A DNA stretch of 64,000 nt from Lota lota (lineage: Eukaryota > Chordata > Actinopteri > Gadiformes > Lotidae). The notes under the pieces were generated by a model. It had not been told where the DNA came from, made no database searches, and saw only the letters and a list, made by a program, of their open reading frames with translations. Below, in pieces: positions 1 through 23,075 of the stretch (position 1 is the first letter of the stretch; each line of letters starts with the position of its first letter). A program made the translations under genes and the position numbers. The stretch lies in contig JACYXH010000001.1 of the NCBI GenBank assembly GCA_026745465.1, positions 236,001 through 300,000 on the forward strand. The letters are read 5' to 3'.

Positions 1-41
1 GTGTGTGTTTTATGTGTGTGTTTGTGTGTGTGTGTGTGTGT

Positions 42-92
<51 letters not shown>

Positions 93-107
93 TGTATGTG
101 GGTGTGT
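1..107. repeat. (GT)n microsatellite, slightly impure
   Basis: Alternating GT with a few TT, AT and GG interruptions fills the left edge of the window. The open frame of Cys-Val codons across it is a by-product of the repeat. Confidence 0.9.
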
Positions 108-403
108 GCAAACTACAAGTGTTCAAACATTTGTAGCGTTTCTATGTTACAGAATTTTTTATTTAATGAATTATCTTGAATGCCCTTGGATTAGCATCTT
201 CCATTATAGACCAGTGTTTTCCCTATAACTGGAAAGGCCAACGATTACCCCCACCAGGCCAATTTCTTTTATTAAAACAAAAAAGAAATGCAATAAATAT
301 TAATGATAATAATAATTTGAAAAAGCAATGCAATCAAAATAACGTGCCGTTATCTTGACGCGATGCGAGTGCCATTGCTAAGAGAGTCCCTTTAAATTAC
401 TGA

Positions 404-478
404 GAAACTCTAGCGCGAGATTAAAAACTCTAGCGCGAGATTAAAAACTCTAGCGCAAGATAAAAAAAAAACTCTAGC
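404..478. repeat. Short tandem repeat, unit about 20 bp
   Basis: Four copies of a unit around AACTCTAGCGCGAGATTAAA, the last with a stretched A run. Each unit contains the CTAGCGCGAGA core. Confidence 0.8.
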
Positions 479-504
479 GCGTCATTCTATCTCACGTCAC
501 GCCT

Positions 505-1045
505 GATGAACAATAAAGTCTACACGCACGTAGAAAACTATTTACATCAGCCGCGATGGAAATATGCCGCATATTCCCATGATAATGGCGCCGGTGAACA
601 GACGGATGGGACACACAACCTATACACCCTAGTGAAGACGAGCTGATGCTGCACTGAACCAAAACGCCCTGTGTATTTAGAGGATCCAATTACACTGGAG
701 TTTTACTTTTGAATCCAAGAGTTAAATAGTGTAGCGAATGGCTGTTCGCGGATGAGGGGGATTATGATAAGTGGGTGTGCTTTGGAGACGTTGGTTTCCC
801 TGTTCAATAACTAAAATAGGCTGTCACCCTTTTCACAGGAAGGTGGTGTCCAAAACGAAACTGTTGCGCTACAACCGCACACCTTCAGGTTATCAAAAGC
901 AACCTATATTCACGTCCCGCAGTGCAAGTAAACATCTCGCCATCGAGATGAATGATCAATACATTTAACAGATAGTGATAATTCTAGGTCTATGATTGTA
1001 GTTGACCACCATGGATGCAGTGAGAACACTGTGTTGAGAAACGTA
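505..1045 (+). repeat. Dispersed repeat, copy 1 (copy 2 near 42.6-43.1 kb)
   Basis: Several blocks recur in the same order and orientation at 42620-43145: GATGAGGGGGATTATGATAA, AGTGGGTGTGC, GTTTCCCTGTTC, TATCAAAAGCAACCTATATT and CAGATAGTGATAATT. There is no long open frame. It is probably an internal part of a non-autonomous DNA transposon. Confidence 0.75.
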
Positions 1046-1901
1046 AATAGTCTGTTACCCCCGCCTTGTCCTACAACGTGTACAGTGTCCATGGTGACGA
1101 GGAAGCCCGAATGTGATTGGTTGAACGGATTTATCCGCTCGCGAGAGCCGTAAAAAAAATTTGACCTTGGTGCGAATAAAATGAATGTCGCCTTATCGCC
1201 AAACGGAAATCTCGTTTTATGTGGACAGTCCCATTTAACTCAACGATTTGTTATTTAATTGTCGTGTGGAAAAATCGTAACCAACATTTGCGTTGAATGT
1301 AAAAGGACCTTTTGTGAATCAGTGCTCTCTATCACCACGGACAACGCGGCTACTTATATATCCTTTAATATTATATCCTTTTGTGCCTATTATTTACTCG
1401 GCATGAAATAAATGTTTATTGGTAGAATGCCCTCTAGTGGACAGAACGTTTAATAGTGGGATTGGCAATGCATAAACATGTGTATACAATGCATAGGTAC
1501 ATAGTAAGTATTAATAATAGGCTCAATTGAGCATTACAAATTTGAATATCATTCGAAAATTAAACATAATAAGGAATTAAATTTGAATGGGATTATAGAG
1601 GAAGATTGACAGCTCTACTGTTCATGCTGTGCTACGTTTTGCAAAGTTCATATTTATTTGTATGCAATAAATGCACTTTATTTAAGTCATCCCTCTCCTT
1701 GTGGTCACTTTGTTTTAAGTATTGATATACCAAGTGAACAAACATTTGAACGCAAATATAAATTGCAGACCGCCTGCTGCGCCATCTGACCGAAGCCGAC
1801 CGCGCCAACATGGCATCCCGCGCGCCTCCTCCGTTTAGGGGTTTTCGGTGCATACCACCAGGCCTGAAAACAATTCTAGGGGAAACACTGTAGACAATAT
1901 A

Positions 1902-1902
1902 G

Positions 1903-1996
<94 letters not shown>
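1902..1996. repeat. (TA)n microsatellite
   Basis: About 95 bases of nearly pure TA, which can extrude as a cruciform. It begins eight bases after the right end of the candidate hAT-like element. The Tyr-Ile open frames on both strands are artefacts. Confidence 0.95.
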
Positions 1997-2040
1997 TGTA
2001 TATATATGTATTATAGACATTATTCATAAAGTAATGGAAG

Positions 2041-14079
<12,039 letters not shown>

Positions 14080-15012
14080 GCACAACCATGTCCTGCTTGA
14101 GGAGTTCTATATTTCCAGAAACCATGTTTGCTCCCATTTCAAAACACATGAAGGGTCGGTACACATTTACAGACGTTGGTACACACGTTGTACATTCTCT
14201 GATCCACAGAATATTTTCTAAGGCTGGAGCTAAGAATACGTTTATATCCCCTAATTATACTAGATACCAAACCCTCATTATTAATTCCCCTATTTTATAT
14301 AAAAATTCCACCAATGTGGTACGATATTTATGTTACAAATGATTAGTTCGTTATTTATTTTACTGTTGAGGATTTAAATATTATGTATTGTATTGATTTT
14401 ACTGTTGTAAGATATGAAACCATGTCCTTTTTTCATATATTTACTTGATGGCTGAAATAACTACACTACATGTACATGTTGTTATTCTATTATTACTATA
14501 TCTTGACTAATTGAATAAGGAATTGTTTACAACAGCATTAATACAAGATGGATGCAGGTCGCCTGACATCTGCACAATGGTTAGGTCGTTCCGAAAATAT
14601 ACAACATTAATAATTACACTCCATCCATTGTGTTTTTTTGTGTGCTGCCTGGTCATTCATTCACTCGTTTGTAGTTCTGGAGAAATTCAGAGCAGTTGAA
14701 ACAGGGAACATTTCATGTGCTTCTGTCCTGGCAGATTGACTCTCAGTCAATAATAGACCCCAGTATCGCTCTCTTATCTGGCCCCATTCAACGCCTCCTT
14801 GTGAAATGAAACAAAACAAACATGTTTTTAATGTTCCAATTGGGAGATTACAGTTAGGAAGACCGGGGATCAGAGTTAGCTGGTGTTCTTCCACAGGGAG
14901 GATTTGCTCCCATGAGGCCCACTGGGTACAGAGATGCACCTTTGATAACACGTTGACCAACATTTCCAGAAGTCATATATCCCCGCCATGCAGCAGGGAG
15001 ATAGGGCCCTAC
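14080..15012 (+). other. rfx6 3' untranslated region and unannotated flank
   Basis: The stretch after the rfx6 stop is AT-rich with no long open frame that looks coding. I see no perfect AATAAA near the stop; TGAAATAAC near 14453 and GAATAAGG near 14513 are the nearest weak signals. The transcript end is therefore uncertain. Confidence 0.4.
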
Positions 15013-15015
15013 TAC

Positions 15016-15106
<91 letters not shown>
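15013..15106. repeat. (CA)n microsatellite
   Basis: About 45 nearly uninterrupted CA dinucleotides. Open frames of Thr-His or Cys-Val through it are artefacts. Confidence 0.97.
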
Positions 15107-15110
<4 letters not shown>

Positions 15111-15439
15111 AAGTAAATAGAAGGGATCATGTTGCCCATTTTCACTTGTCACTTTGGATAATAAATCATTGATGAGCAGAAATATGTCTAAACACATGAA
15201 GTCATTGATGGAAATGGTCCAGATCACACTGTATCCTAATATCGTGTCATTATATCATAATAATATTGTCATCATTATACATTTACCAATAGTTAATACA
15301 AATATTATTTTGATTGTTAAATTTATACTGGTGTTGATTGTAGCAAAGATCAAGATTCAAGAATACCTTTGTTGTCCCTCAAAATGGAACATTTGGCATG
15401 GGCTTTCACCCATGCCCTATTATGGTCTACAACTGATAC

Positions 15440-15712
15440 CAATAATCTCTGACTGGGTTATACATCCCTGCTTTACTCACTAAGTCTGACTGGGGCTATA
15501 TCCATTACTCACTGTGTCTGACTGGGGCTATATCCTTTACTCACTAAGTCTGACTGGGGCTATATCCATTACTCACTGTGTCTGACTGGGGCTATATCCA
15601 TTACTCACTGTGTCTGACTGGGGCAGGGATATAGCCCCAGTCAGACTTAGTGAGTAAAGGTTATAGATCCTTTACTCACTAAGTCTGACTGGGGCCACAT
15701 CCCTGCTTTAAT
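15440..15712. repeat. Tandem repeat with an internal inverted copy
   Basis: Units of about 32 bases containing GTCTGACTGGGGCTATATCC and TTACTCACT run forward from 15440. One inverted copy follows at about 15621-15660 (GGATATAGCCCCAGTCAGAC, then TTAGTGAGTAAAGG). A forward copy then resumes at 15670. The forward and inverted copies together can form a long hairpin or cruciform. Confidence 0.85.
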
Positions 15713-15713
15713 C

Positions 15714-16220
15714 ACAATGTCTGACTGGGTCTATATCCCTGCTTTAATCACGACGTCTGACTGGGTCTATATCCCTGCTTTAATCACGACGTCTGACTGG
15801 GTCTATATCCCTGCTTTAATCACGATGTCTGACTGGGTCTATATCCCTGCTTTAATCACGATGTCTGACTGGGTCTATATCCCTGCTTTAATCACGATGT
15901 CTGACTGGGTCTATATCCCTGCTTTATTCACGATGTCTGACTGGGTCTATATCCCTGCTTTAATCACGATGTCTGACTGGGTCTATATCCCTGCTTTAAT
16001 CACGATGTCTGACTGGGTCTATATCCCTGCTTTAATCACGATGTCTGACTGGGTCTATATCCCTGCTTTAATCACGATGACTGACTGGGTCTATATCCCT
16101 GCTTTAATCACGATGTCTGACTGGGTCTATATCCCTGCTTTAATCACGACGTCTGACTGGGTCTATATCCCTGCTTTAATCACGACGTCTGACTGGGTCT
16201 ACAGCCCGGCTTTACTCACT
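15714..16220. repeat. 36-bp minisatellite, about 14 copies
   Basis: A highly uniform 36-base unit (GTCTGACTGGGTCTATATCC, then CTGCTTTAATCACGAT) repeats head to tail. Only a few single-base changes occur (ATG/ACG, one TTATTC). The unit is related to the adjacent 15440 repeat, sharing the GTCTGACTGGG core. As 36 is divisible by three, the array is open as a 12-residue repeat, MSDWVYIPALIT. I treat that as a consequence of the period, not as a gene. Confidence 0.95.
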
Positions 16221-16229
16221 ATGTACTCT

Positions 16230-16262
<33 letters not shown>
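16230..16262. repeat. Poly-G run
   Basis: About 30 consecutive G bases directly after the 36-bp array. A run this long is prone to sequencing and assembly error and to quadruplex formation. Confidence 0.9.
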
Positions 16263-16263
<1 letters not shown>

Positions 16264-16440
16264 GTCCTTGTGATCTGCCAGACAGATGGTAGCATATGTA
16301 ATGATTACAGAATCCCCATGTTAAAATTCTTTAATTACTAAGTCAATAATGCTTCCAACAATTGCAGGGCCTTCAGTGTAAAAACAACAGCAGGCAGAAG
16401 GCAAACTTCGAGCCAATGTTTAACTAGAGCGTCCACATTA

Positions 16441-16454
16441 GGTGTGTGAGTGTA

Positions 16455-16530
<76 letters not shown>
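16441..16530. repeat. (GT)n microsatellite
   Basis: Roughly 40 GT units with a slightly impure left end (GTGTGTGAGTGTATTTGTG). Confidence 0.95.
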
Positions 16531-16532
<2 letters not shown>

Positions 16533-16914
16533 CAAGCACAGTGCTGAGGGTACACTAAGCCTGCTCACACATTATGTCAACAGTGTTCATGGTTTCCCTC
16601 TAGAACAGCTAGGGTAGTCACCACACTGCTTGCCCTTCCATTCTCTATTTGACAGTTAAAACAATTAACCACAAGAGTATACTTTTAGAGAATGAAACTG
16701 ATGAGACTGGAAGCAGAGTTTCCAAAAATATGCCTTATATTTAAAGGACTTATAACATATGAGATTGAGACGATTCTCATGAAATTAGATTTTTTTTACA
16801 ATACAAGGCACTGAACATTTATGAATACAATACAAACAATAGCTTACACAAATAGGCCTACATAAAGTAACACAATATGGTTTGTTTATTCATATTGATT
16901 GATTTTTAAATAAA

Positions 16915-17675
16915 ACATATTAGAGCTATTAGAGCTAGCTTTATAACTATAGAGTTAGACTATTATAGCTAGCCAGATAACGATAGAGCTAGACTCTATT
17001 AGATACAGTGTATAGTGTCATAACTATAAAGTTAGACTCTATTCGATTTAGCTCTATAACATTTTAGCTAGTGCTAATTAGTGCTAGCTTTATAACTATA
17101 AAGCTACACTCTATTACAGCTAACTATTGCACTATAGAGCTAGATTCTTAGAGCTAGCTATATAACTATAGAGGTAGACTATTTTACAGCTAGCTATATA
17201 ACTATAGAGCTAGACTCTATAAAAGTTTTCTATATAACAATAGAGCTACAGTCTATTATAGCTAGCTATATAACCATAGAGCTAGACTCTATTAGACCTA
17301 ACTATATACCTAAAGAGCTAGACTATTTCAGAGCTAGCTTCATAACTAGTTAGACTATATTAGAAATATATATAGTTATACTCTTTAAGAGCTTGCTATA
17401 CAACTATAGAGCTAGACTCTATTCGAGCTAGCTTTATAACTATAGAGCTAGACACTACTGAATAAGTCTATGACTATAGATGTAGACTCTATAAGAGCTA
17501 GCTTTATAACTATAGAGTTAGACTCTTTTACAGCTAGCCATATACCTATAGAGCTAGATTCTTCTTACTATTAACGGTTTATATGTAACATTAGAGCTAC
17601 ATTCTAGTATAGCTAGCTATATAACCATAGAGCTAGATTCTTAGAGTTAGCTATACAACTATAGAGCTAGATGTT
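16915..17675. repeat. AT-rich degenerate satellite, period about 38-42 bp
   Basis: Irregular copies of a unit such as TATAACTATAGAGCTAGACT plus CTATTAGAGCTAGC recur about 18 times. They carry many substitutions and small indels, so the array is old compared with its neighbours. GCTAGC and AGAGCTAG palindromes occur in most units. It abuts the 3' side of the Gypsy remnant. Confidence 0.85.
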
Positions 17676-17689
17676 ATATCTTCAACTGA

Positions 17690-18085
17690 TGCATAGCAGC
17701 ATGACTAACACACAGAGAACCGGCGGGTAGGTTACCCATAATTCAGTTTGGGTCCACCCCTCGCTACGGGAGTCATGCTAGACCAAAATACACATCTCCT
17801 CCCCTCTTACAATGGATGTCCTATAGAATAAACAACTCAGGAATTTAGAATAAAACCAACCTAGGGATGAGGGTGGACTACCTCGATCACCTGACCGTGC
17901 CCAAAGGGATTATTCTGCCCCATTAACTTGGGTCAGGCTCGCATCTAACCTATAAATCCAGACGTGCAGGAGGCTGCCACTCTCTTGTAGGATATCGATG
18001 ATCTGAAGGAACATTATTCTTATTGTTCTCCAATGGTGAACCTGTTGTCGGTACTGATGCAAAGGAAAGTGTCTCAGTCCCCTTT
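17690..18085 (-). mobile_element. Possible long terminal repeat or 3' non-coding part of Gypsy fragment B
   Basis: Read on the minus strand, this segment follows the end of the integrase C-terminal region. A purine-rich stretch (CTGAAAAGGGGACTGAGA, from about 18087 down to 18070) precedes it, as a polypurine tract would. A candidate TG..CA span runs from about 18074 down to 17690 and holds a TATA-like GGATTTATAGG. There is no second copy in the window to confirm an LTR. Confidence 0.35.
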
Positions 18086-18107
18086 TCAGTCAAATCCACA
18101 ACTGGGA

Positions 18108-18182
18108 CTGTTGTCTCTGTTGACAACATCAGAGAACTGTTGTCTCTGATGTTGTCTCACCTACCCACTTGTGTGGGTAGGT
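18108..18182. repeat. Two adjacent perfect hairpins
   Basis: The first hairpin pairs GACAACATCAGAGA with TCTCTGATGTTGTC. The second, immediately after, pairs CACCTACCCAC with GTGGGTAGGTG around a 4-base loop. They lie at the 3' margin of the Gypsy pol remnant. A preceding TTGTCTCTGTTGACAAC stretch adds a further short inverted element. Confidence 0.75.
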
Positions 18183-19412
18183 GAACTGGTGTGTTAACAA
18201 GTGCATCTGTAGTATCTCCAAGAGGCAGCTCTGCAGGCACTGGTGGGGTCTGTAGGAGTTGATCAACGTGTCTTCTCCAGACACTATCAGCAGTTTGGAC
18301 TGTATGGGATAGTGGTCCAGTAACAGTGGCAGAAACCCACTTAGGTTCTCTGCGATAGTTTCTTGCCAACACAGATTCCCCTGAGGTGAAAACTCTGTCT
18401 TTGGCCTGTTGTCCTCTGCACATAATCTGTTTCTTCTGTTGACGTTGAACAATGTCCTTCACCGCTGAGGGTTTCAAGAGGTCAAAGGTGGTGCGCAGGT
18501 CTCTCTTTAGCATCAGGCTAGTAGGAGATGTCTTTGTGGTTGCATCTGCAGTATTTTAGCAGAAAGTTGTACAGTCTCTGATGTAGTGTTTCTTGCCCTT
18601 GTGATGTTTTCAATGCATGTTTCAGGGTCTGAACAAATCTCTCAGCATGACCGTTTGTTGCGGTGTGGTAGGGAGCTGACTTAATGTGCTGCACTCCATT
18701 AGCTTCTCCATTGTCTTCTCTGTGGTGGTTGATCTCATGATAGCCACCTCAGGCCATTTACTGTGTGCATCAACAGCAAGCAGGAACATTCTGTTCTCAA
18801 ATGGTCCAGTGAAATCAATGTACACACGCTGCCATGGCTCCTATGGAAACTCCCAGGGGTGAAGAGGAGCTAGTGGCGGGTTGTTTTGGACTTTGCGGCA
18901 AGATAAACAGCTTTTGACCCTCTCTTCAATTTGCTTATCCATTCATGGCCACCAAAAATAGCTTCTCGCTATTTCCTTCATTCGTACTATTCAACTGTGT
19001 CCTGAATGAAGCTGTTGCAACACCAGTGTGCGAAGTGACAGTGTACTAATCACCCTCCTTCCCCACAGCATAACACCCAGACTAAACAGACAGCTCCAAC
19101 CTCCTTCCGAGGAAGGGTTTCAGGTTTGAGTTATAACCAGCAGATTGGCCCTTGATGATGATGTCCATGACCGCAGATAACTCGGGGTCATTGCGGGTCT
19201 CCTTTTTTACTTGTACAGCTGAAACAGATGCTTTTCCTACCTCCCTGAAGTAGAATAAGTCCACAGTGGTTGACTCTGGCTTTGTGACAGGGAGTGGCAA
19301 TCTGGATAAACCATCGGCATTGCCGTGAGAGTCTGCTTTGCGATACTTAATGTCATACGAATGTGCTGACAACAGCAAAGCCCACCTCCAGCCCACCTCC
19401 AGCCCACCTCTA
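18129..19412 (-). mobile_element. Gypsy/Metaviridae pol fragment B (RNase H tail to integrase C-terminus), decayed
   Basis: On the minus strand, in order: an RNase H C-terminal tail and linker (SYDIKYRKADSHGNADGLSR, about 19400-19300), an H2C2 zinc region crossing stop codons (about 19080-18890), an integrase core start (YIDFTGPFENRMFLLAVDAH, 18822 down), and an integrase C-terminal region (18513-18157). These are separated by frameshifts and stops, so no working protein is made. The family resembles the K02A2.6/Mag-like Gypsy elements common in fish. Its 5' pol, protease and gag are absent. It is joined in frame to fragment A at about 19412. Confidence 0.8.
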
Positions 19413-21370
19413 CCAGGTTTCCACGTCCCTGCTGGGAGCTGGTAGCGGACTGTGGCACCCACTGGTAGTGCAGGCAGTGTTTTGACTGTTCGGTCGTAGT
19501 ACTGTTTTTGCCGCCTTTGGCACAGTTCTCTCCTGCAGTGGACTGTGGTGCGACATGCAAGCTCTGGCTGCAGTTGCTTTTCAATGACCAGGTGAATTGA
19601 GCGCAGACGCCTGCTCATCAGCAGCTGCGCTGGTGACTTCAGTCCATCAACCGGGGTGTTTCTGTATTCTAATAAGCTGAGGTAAGGATCCGTCCCCTGT
19701 GCACGTGCTTTGTCCATGAGGGCTTTGGCTGTTTGCACAGTCTTTTCAGCTAATCTGTTGATCTGTGGGTACAGTGGGCTGCTTGTGACGTGCTCAAAGT
19801 CCCATGCATTAGTGAATGCTCGGAACTCCTGCGAACTGTAACAAGGTCCATTATCGCTGATTACAGTCTGAGGGATTCCAAACCTAGCAAACATGGCTTT
19901 CAGCTTTTGGATGACGGTTGTGGAAGTGAGGCTGATGGTCTTCTCTACCTCAAAATATCTGCTGTAATAGTCAACTGCCACTGTGTAGTCAGTATTATTA
20001 CATGTGAAAAAGTCTGTGGCTATTACCTGCCAAGGCCTTTCGGGGATGGGATGTGAGATCATTGGTTCCTTTGGGGCGGAGTTACGTCGCTCGAGGCAGA
20101 TGTTGCAGGATCCTACTAGCGCCTCTATTTGTTTCCCCATGCCGGGCCAGAATACCACATCTCTTGCCCATTGTTTACACTTTTCCATCCCTAAATGTCC
20201 TGAATGTATGCGTGCAAGCATTTCAGCCCTGAGTGAGTGTGGTACAATGATTTTTTCCCCTTTTAGCAGGATGCCGTTCACCTTGGAGATCTCATCCCGA
20301 TGATTCCAGTAATGTGTGACAGCAGATGGGCATTTTTTTCTTGACTCAGGCCACCCTGCTAAGGTAACCTGTGTCAGCACTGAGAGCTGTTCGTCTTGTT
20401 CGGCTGTTGCAGCTCTGATCTCTGCCATTTTCCTGTCGCTCACCGGAGCGCTGATCTCAGTGTATTTGTGAGTCTTTCGCTCAGTGACCGTTCATTACAT
20501 TCAATTGGCTTTCTGGATAAAGTGTCTGCAACTGGGATTTGCTTTCCAGGCTTGTGTGTAATGGTGATGTCATACCGTTGCAGCTGCAGTATCATGCCTT
20601 GTAACCTGGGTGGTGCAGCTGCCAGTGGCTTTCGCATGATTGCCTCTAGTGGTTTGTGATCTGATTCGACAATCACCTGTCGGCCATACAGGTACTGGTG
20701 GAACCTCTTGCATCCAAAGAGCACTGCATAGAGTTCCTTTTCGATTTGTGGGTACTTCTGTTCAGTCTCATTTAGTGCCTTGGATGCATATGCAACTGGT
20801 TTCTCTCCCTGGAGCAGGACTGCCCCTAAGCCGCATTTGGATGCATCAACTTGCAGTTTTACATCTTTGGTGTGGTGAAAGTATGTGAGGACGGGGCCAG
20901 GCTCCTGTGTTAGGAGGTCTTTTACCTGTGTGAATGCAGCGTTAAGGTTCGAGTCCCATACAAACTCGTTGCCCTCCTTCAGCAGCTGTCGTAATGGATC
21001 TGTGGCCTCTGAGAGTTTTGGGGCAAACCTGGAAAGGGGGAGCCATGTCTTTTATGGCCTTTATCTTGCTGGGGTCGGGCCGGATACTGTCTCGTGTCAG
21101 CCTGTGCCCAAAGTAGCTCACCTCTGTCACGCAGACGGCACTTTTCTCCTTGTTCAGCTCGACGCCTTTCTCTCTTGTTCTCTCCAGCATACCACGCATG
21201 TTGGCATCGTGCTCGTCTTTGGTGCGGCCATACACCAAAATGTCATCCACAATAGCGGCGACGCCCGGAAGCCCCTCGTAAGCCTCATCGACTCTCCTCT
21301 GAAACTCGTCCTGTGCAGAGATGATCCCGAAGGGGAGCCTCTTGAACCGATACCTGCAAGTCATATACAA
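19413..21370 (-). mobile_element. Gypsy/Metaviridae pol fragment A (partial reverse transcriptase, RNase H, integrase), decayed
   Basis: On the minus strand: reverse transcriptase from mid-domain (RFKRLPFGIISAQDEFQRR, catalytic IVDDILVYG, 21370-20942), RNase H (VESDHKPLEAIMRKPL, 20900-20440), then the zinc-binding HSGHLGMEKCKQWARD and CNICLERR pair and an integrase core with the three acidic positions (ATDFF, VISDNGPCYSSQEF, LAEKTV) between 20230 and 19700. Frameshifts occur near 21035 and 20475. The usual PQSNG before the Glu is PQINR. The 5' end stops inside the reverse transcriptase, next to an 11-bp tandem repeat. The longest frame, 20443-19082, is 453 codons because it continues into fragment B. 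There is no gag, no protease and no LTR on this side. Confidence 0.88.
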
Positions 21371-21455
21371 GTCAGATACAAGTCAGATACAAGTCAGATA
21401 CAAGTCAGATACAAGTCAGATACAAGTCAGATACAAGTCAGATACAAGTCAGAGT
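21361..21455. repeat. 11-bp tandem repeat at the truncated end of Gypsy fragment A
   Basis: About nine copies of AGATACAAGTC, starting exactly where the reverse transcriptase similarity stops. The first unit overlaps the coding sequence (minus-strand TGACTTGTATATGACTTGCA), suggesting growth from element sequence. Confidence 0.9.
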
Positions 21456-22850
21456 CTGCCGGGGGCCTACCGCCGGTCCAGCGCAGCGAGGCATCTCCAC
21501 GGACAGCAGAAGAGCCTCGTCAACTGGCGAGAGAGCACTTCTAGGATCCCGCTAACACTACTTCAGCCCAACTGAACACCGGAACCTCGCCCTACTACCC
21601 GCTATCTAGCTTCACCGTCGGCAGCCCTACATGGCATACGAACGGCATCCACCCTCCGCCATTGAGTGCAAAATACTATTAATCATTCAGCCAGGCTTCC
21701 GCCCCGTAACACTCACGCCAAACTCCGCTCCTCAGCCTCCCCTCGCGCATGCTCGTCCTCCTCCTACTTTTCAAGACTACTCCCTTACTCTACAACACTC
21801 CCCCCCTGCTCCCCCCCACACCCAAAGGTGCAGTCACTTGCTTCCATAAATTCCCCTTGCAAACACTCACTCTCCTCTCTTCCACCTCCCTCCCCGGCAC
21901 ACAGCACCACTCATTACAGTATCAGCATAGAAGAAACGCTAGAGCATTTGCACCACGGCAGCAATTGATGCAGGGAGATATGGTTGAGACTGCCAGTCAT
22001 GAATGCTTATGCTCCATTACAGTATATTTGACCTGAAAATACCCCCAAAAACCCCACAGATGGAGCAGCATCTGTAGAAAAGTTGAAAAACAAATAATAA
22101 TGATAATAATGACAAAAGTGTGAAAAAGATTTCATCATAGAAGAACACGGTGCCCTTCCATTGCCAGGAAGAGGAACCAGAATTGTAGGCCGGAGCTTCG
22201 GCCGCCATCTAGAGGGAGCAGGTTGTGCAGTGTAGGAACAGAGGTTGCGAAGTCGAGAAGCCTGGTTATTATGAACGGCCGCCTTGAGGCACATAGGCAG
22301 AGAAGAAAAAAGTACACCGCCATATTGCATATCCTCTGTGTTGATGACAACATAACGTACGTCTCTGATACCAAGGCTATTTTACTTTGTTTTTATCACC
22401 CAAAACAAGCCATACTGCAAAGCGTCTGCATGCCCGGAAGAGCACTTCTTAGAGCACGTGAAACTACTTGCTAGCAATACGCAGAGACTCAATGCTAGAA
22501 ACGCCCAAGGACATCCAGGCTGGGGGAGGTCTCTCCGCCTCTGGAACTCTTTTTGTGAAGTTGCATTTTAGTGATCCGCATTGCTGACGGAATGACGTCG
22601 CTGATGCTCGGGCTAATCGGTGGAGGCGGGGCTTCACGCCGACGCTGTCCAGCGTGGCTCCCGTGACTCAATGTTGTGGACGGGCCGCTGCTCTTATCCT
22701 TAGTGGCGTGAGGGGGATATAATGCCTATTCTAACGATATTAACGTAATCCAGCTAGCGTTCCTGACGCAAAATTATAGATAAACGAAGTTCACCTTACG
22801 GGGGAAAAAACAGAACAAAAAACACGACAATAAAGCCTACTTGAGTCACA
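21456..22850. other. Unassigned intergenic stretch
   Basis: No gene is recognised. 21700-21900 is very C-rich on the plus strand, with short Pro/Ser frames. 22030-22120 is A-rich. 22560-22720 is GC-richer with several CG dinucleotides. Open frames up to 107 codons overlap on both strands and lack recognisable motifs or splice context. Confidence 0.5.
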
Positions 22851-22854
22851 TTTT

Positions 22855-23075
22855 TATCTGACCATGTTGTTAATCTAGCCATGTTGTTTATCTGAGCATG
22901 TTGTGTATCTAGCCATGTTGCTTATCTAGCCATGTTGTTCATCTAGCCATGTTGTTTATCTGGCCATGTTGTTTATCTAGCCATGTTGTGTATCTAGCCA
23001 TGTTGTTTATCTGGCCATGTTGTTTATCTGACCATGTTGTTAATTTAGCCATGTTTTTTATCTGAGTATGTTGTT
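22855..23075. repeat. 17-bp minisatellite
   Basis: About a dozen copies of ATCTAGCCATGTTGTTT with variants ATCTGGCC, ATCTGAGC and GTGTATCT. Some copies have a lost or extended T run. Confidence 0.9.

Larger units (their letters stand above)
212..1893. mobile_element. Candidate hAT-like element bounded by CAGTGTTT... ends
   Basis: The left end reads CAGTGTTTTCCCTATAAC and the right end is its approximate inverted complement (CTAGGGGAAACACTG, ending at 1893). CAGTGTTTCCC-type ends are typical of hAT elements in fish. I see no clean 8-bp target duplication: the flanks share only TAGAC. The interior holds no transposase frame, so it would be non-autonomous or a composite. It contains a short tandem repeat (404-478) and a segment repeated at 42.6-43.1 kb. 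Confidence 0.45.

Noticed and set aside
15714..16220. CRISPR-like array appearance (36-bp repeats)
   Set aside because: Units are contiguous with no spacers, and the window is vertebrate DNA.
15717..16292. 191-codon frame of MSDWVYIPALIT repeats as a repeat protein
   Set aside because: The unit is 36 bases, so openness follows from one unit. There is no promoter, splice site or non-repeat domain, and the frame ends in a poly-G tract.
22007..22374. Overlapping minus-strand frames of up to 107 codons
   Set aside because: Three overlapping frames are open in the same stretch with no recognisable domain or splice context.
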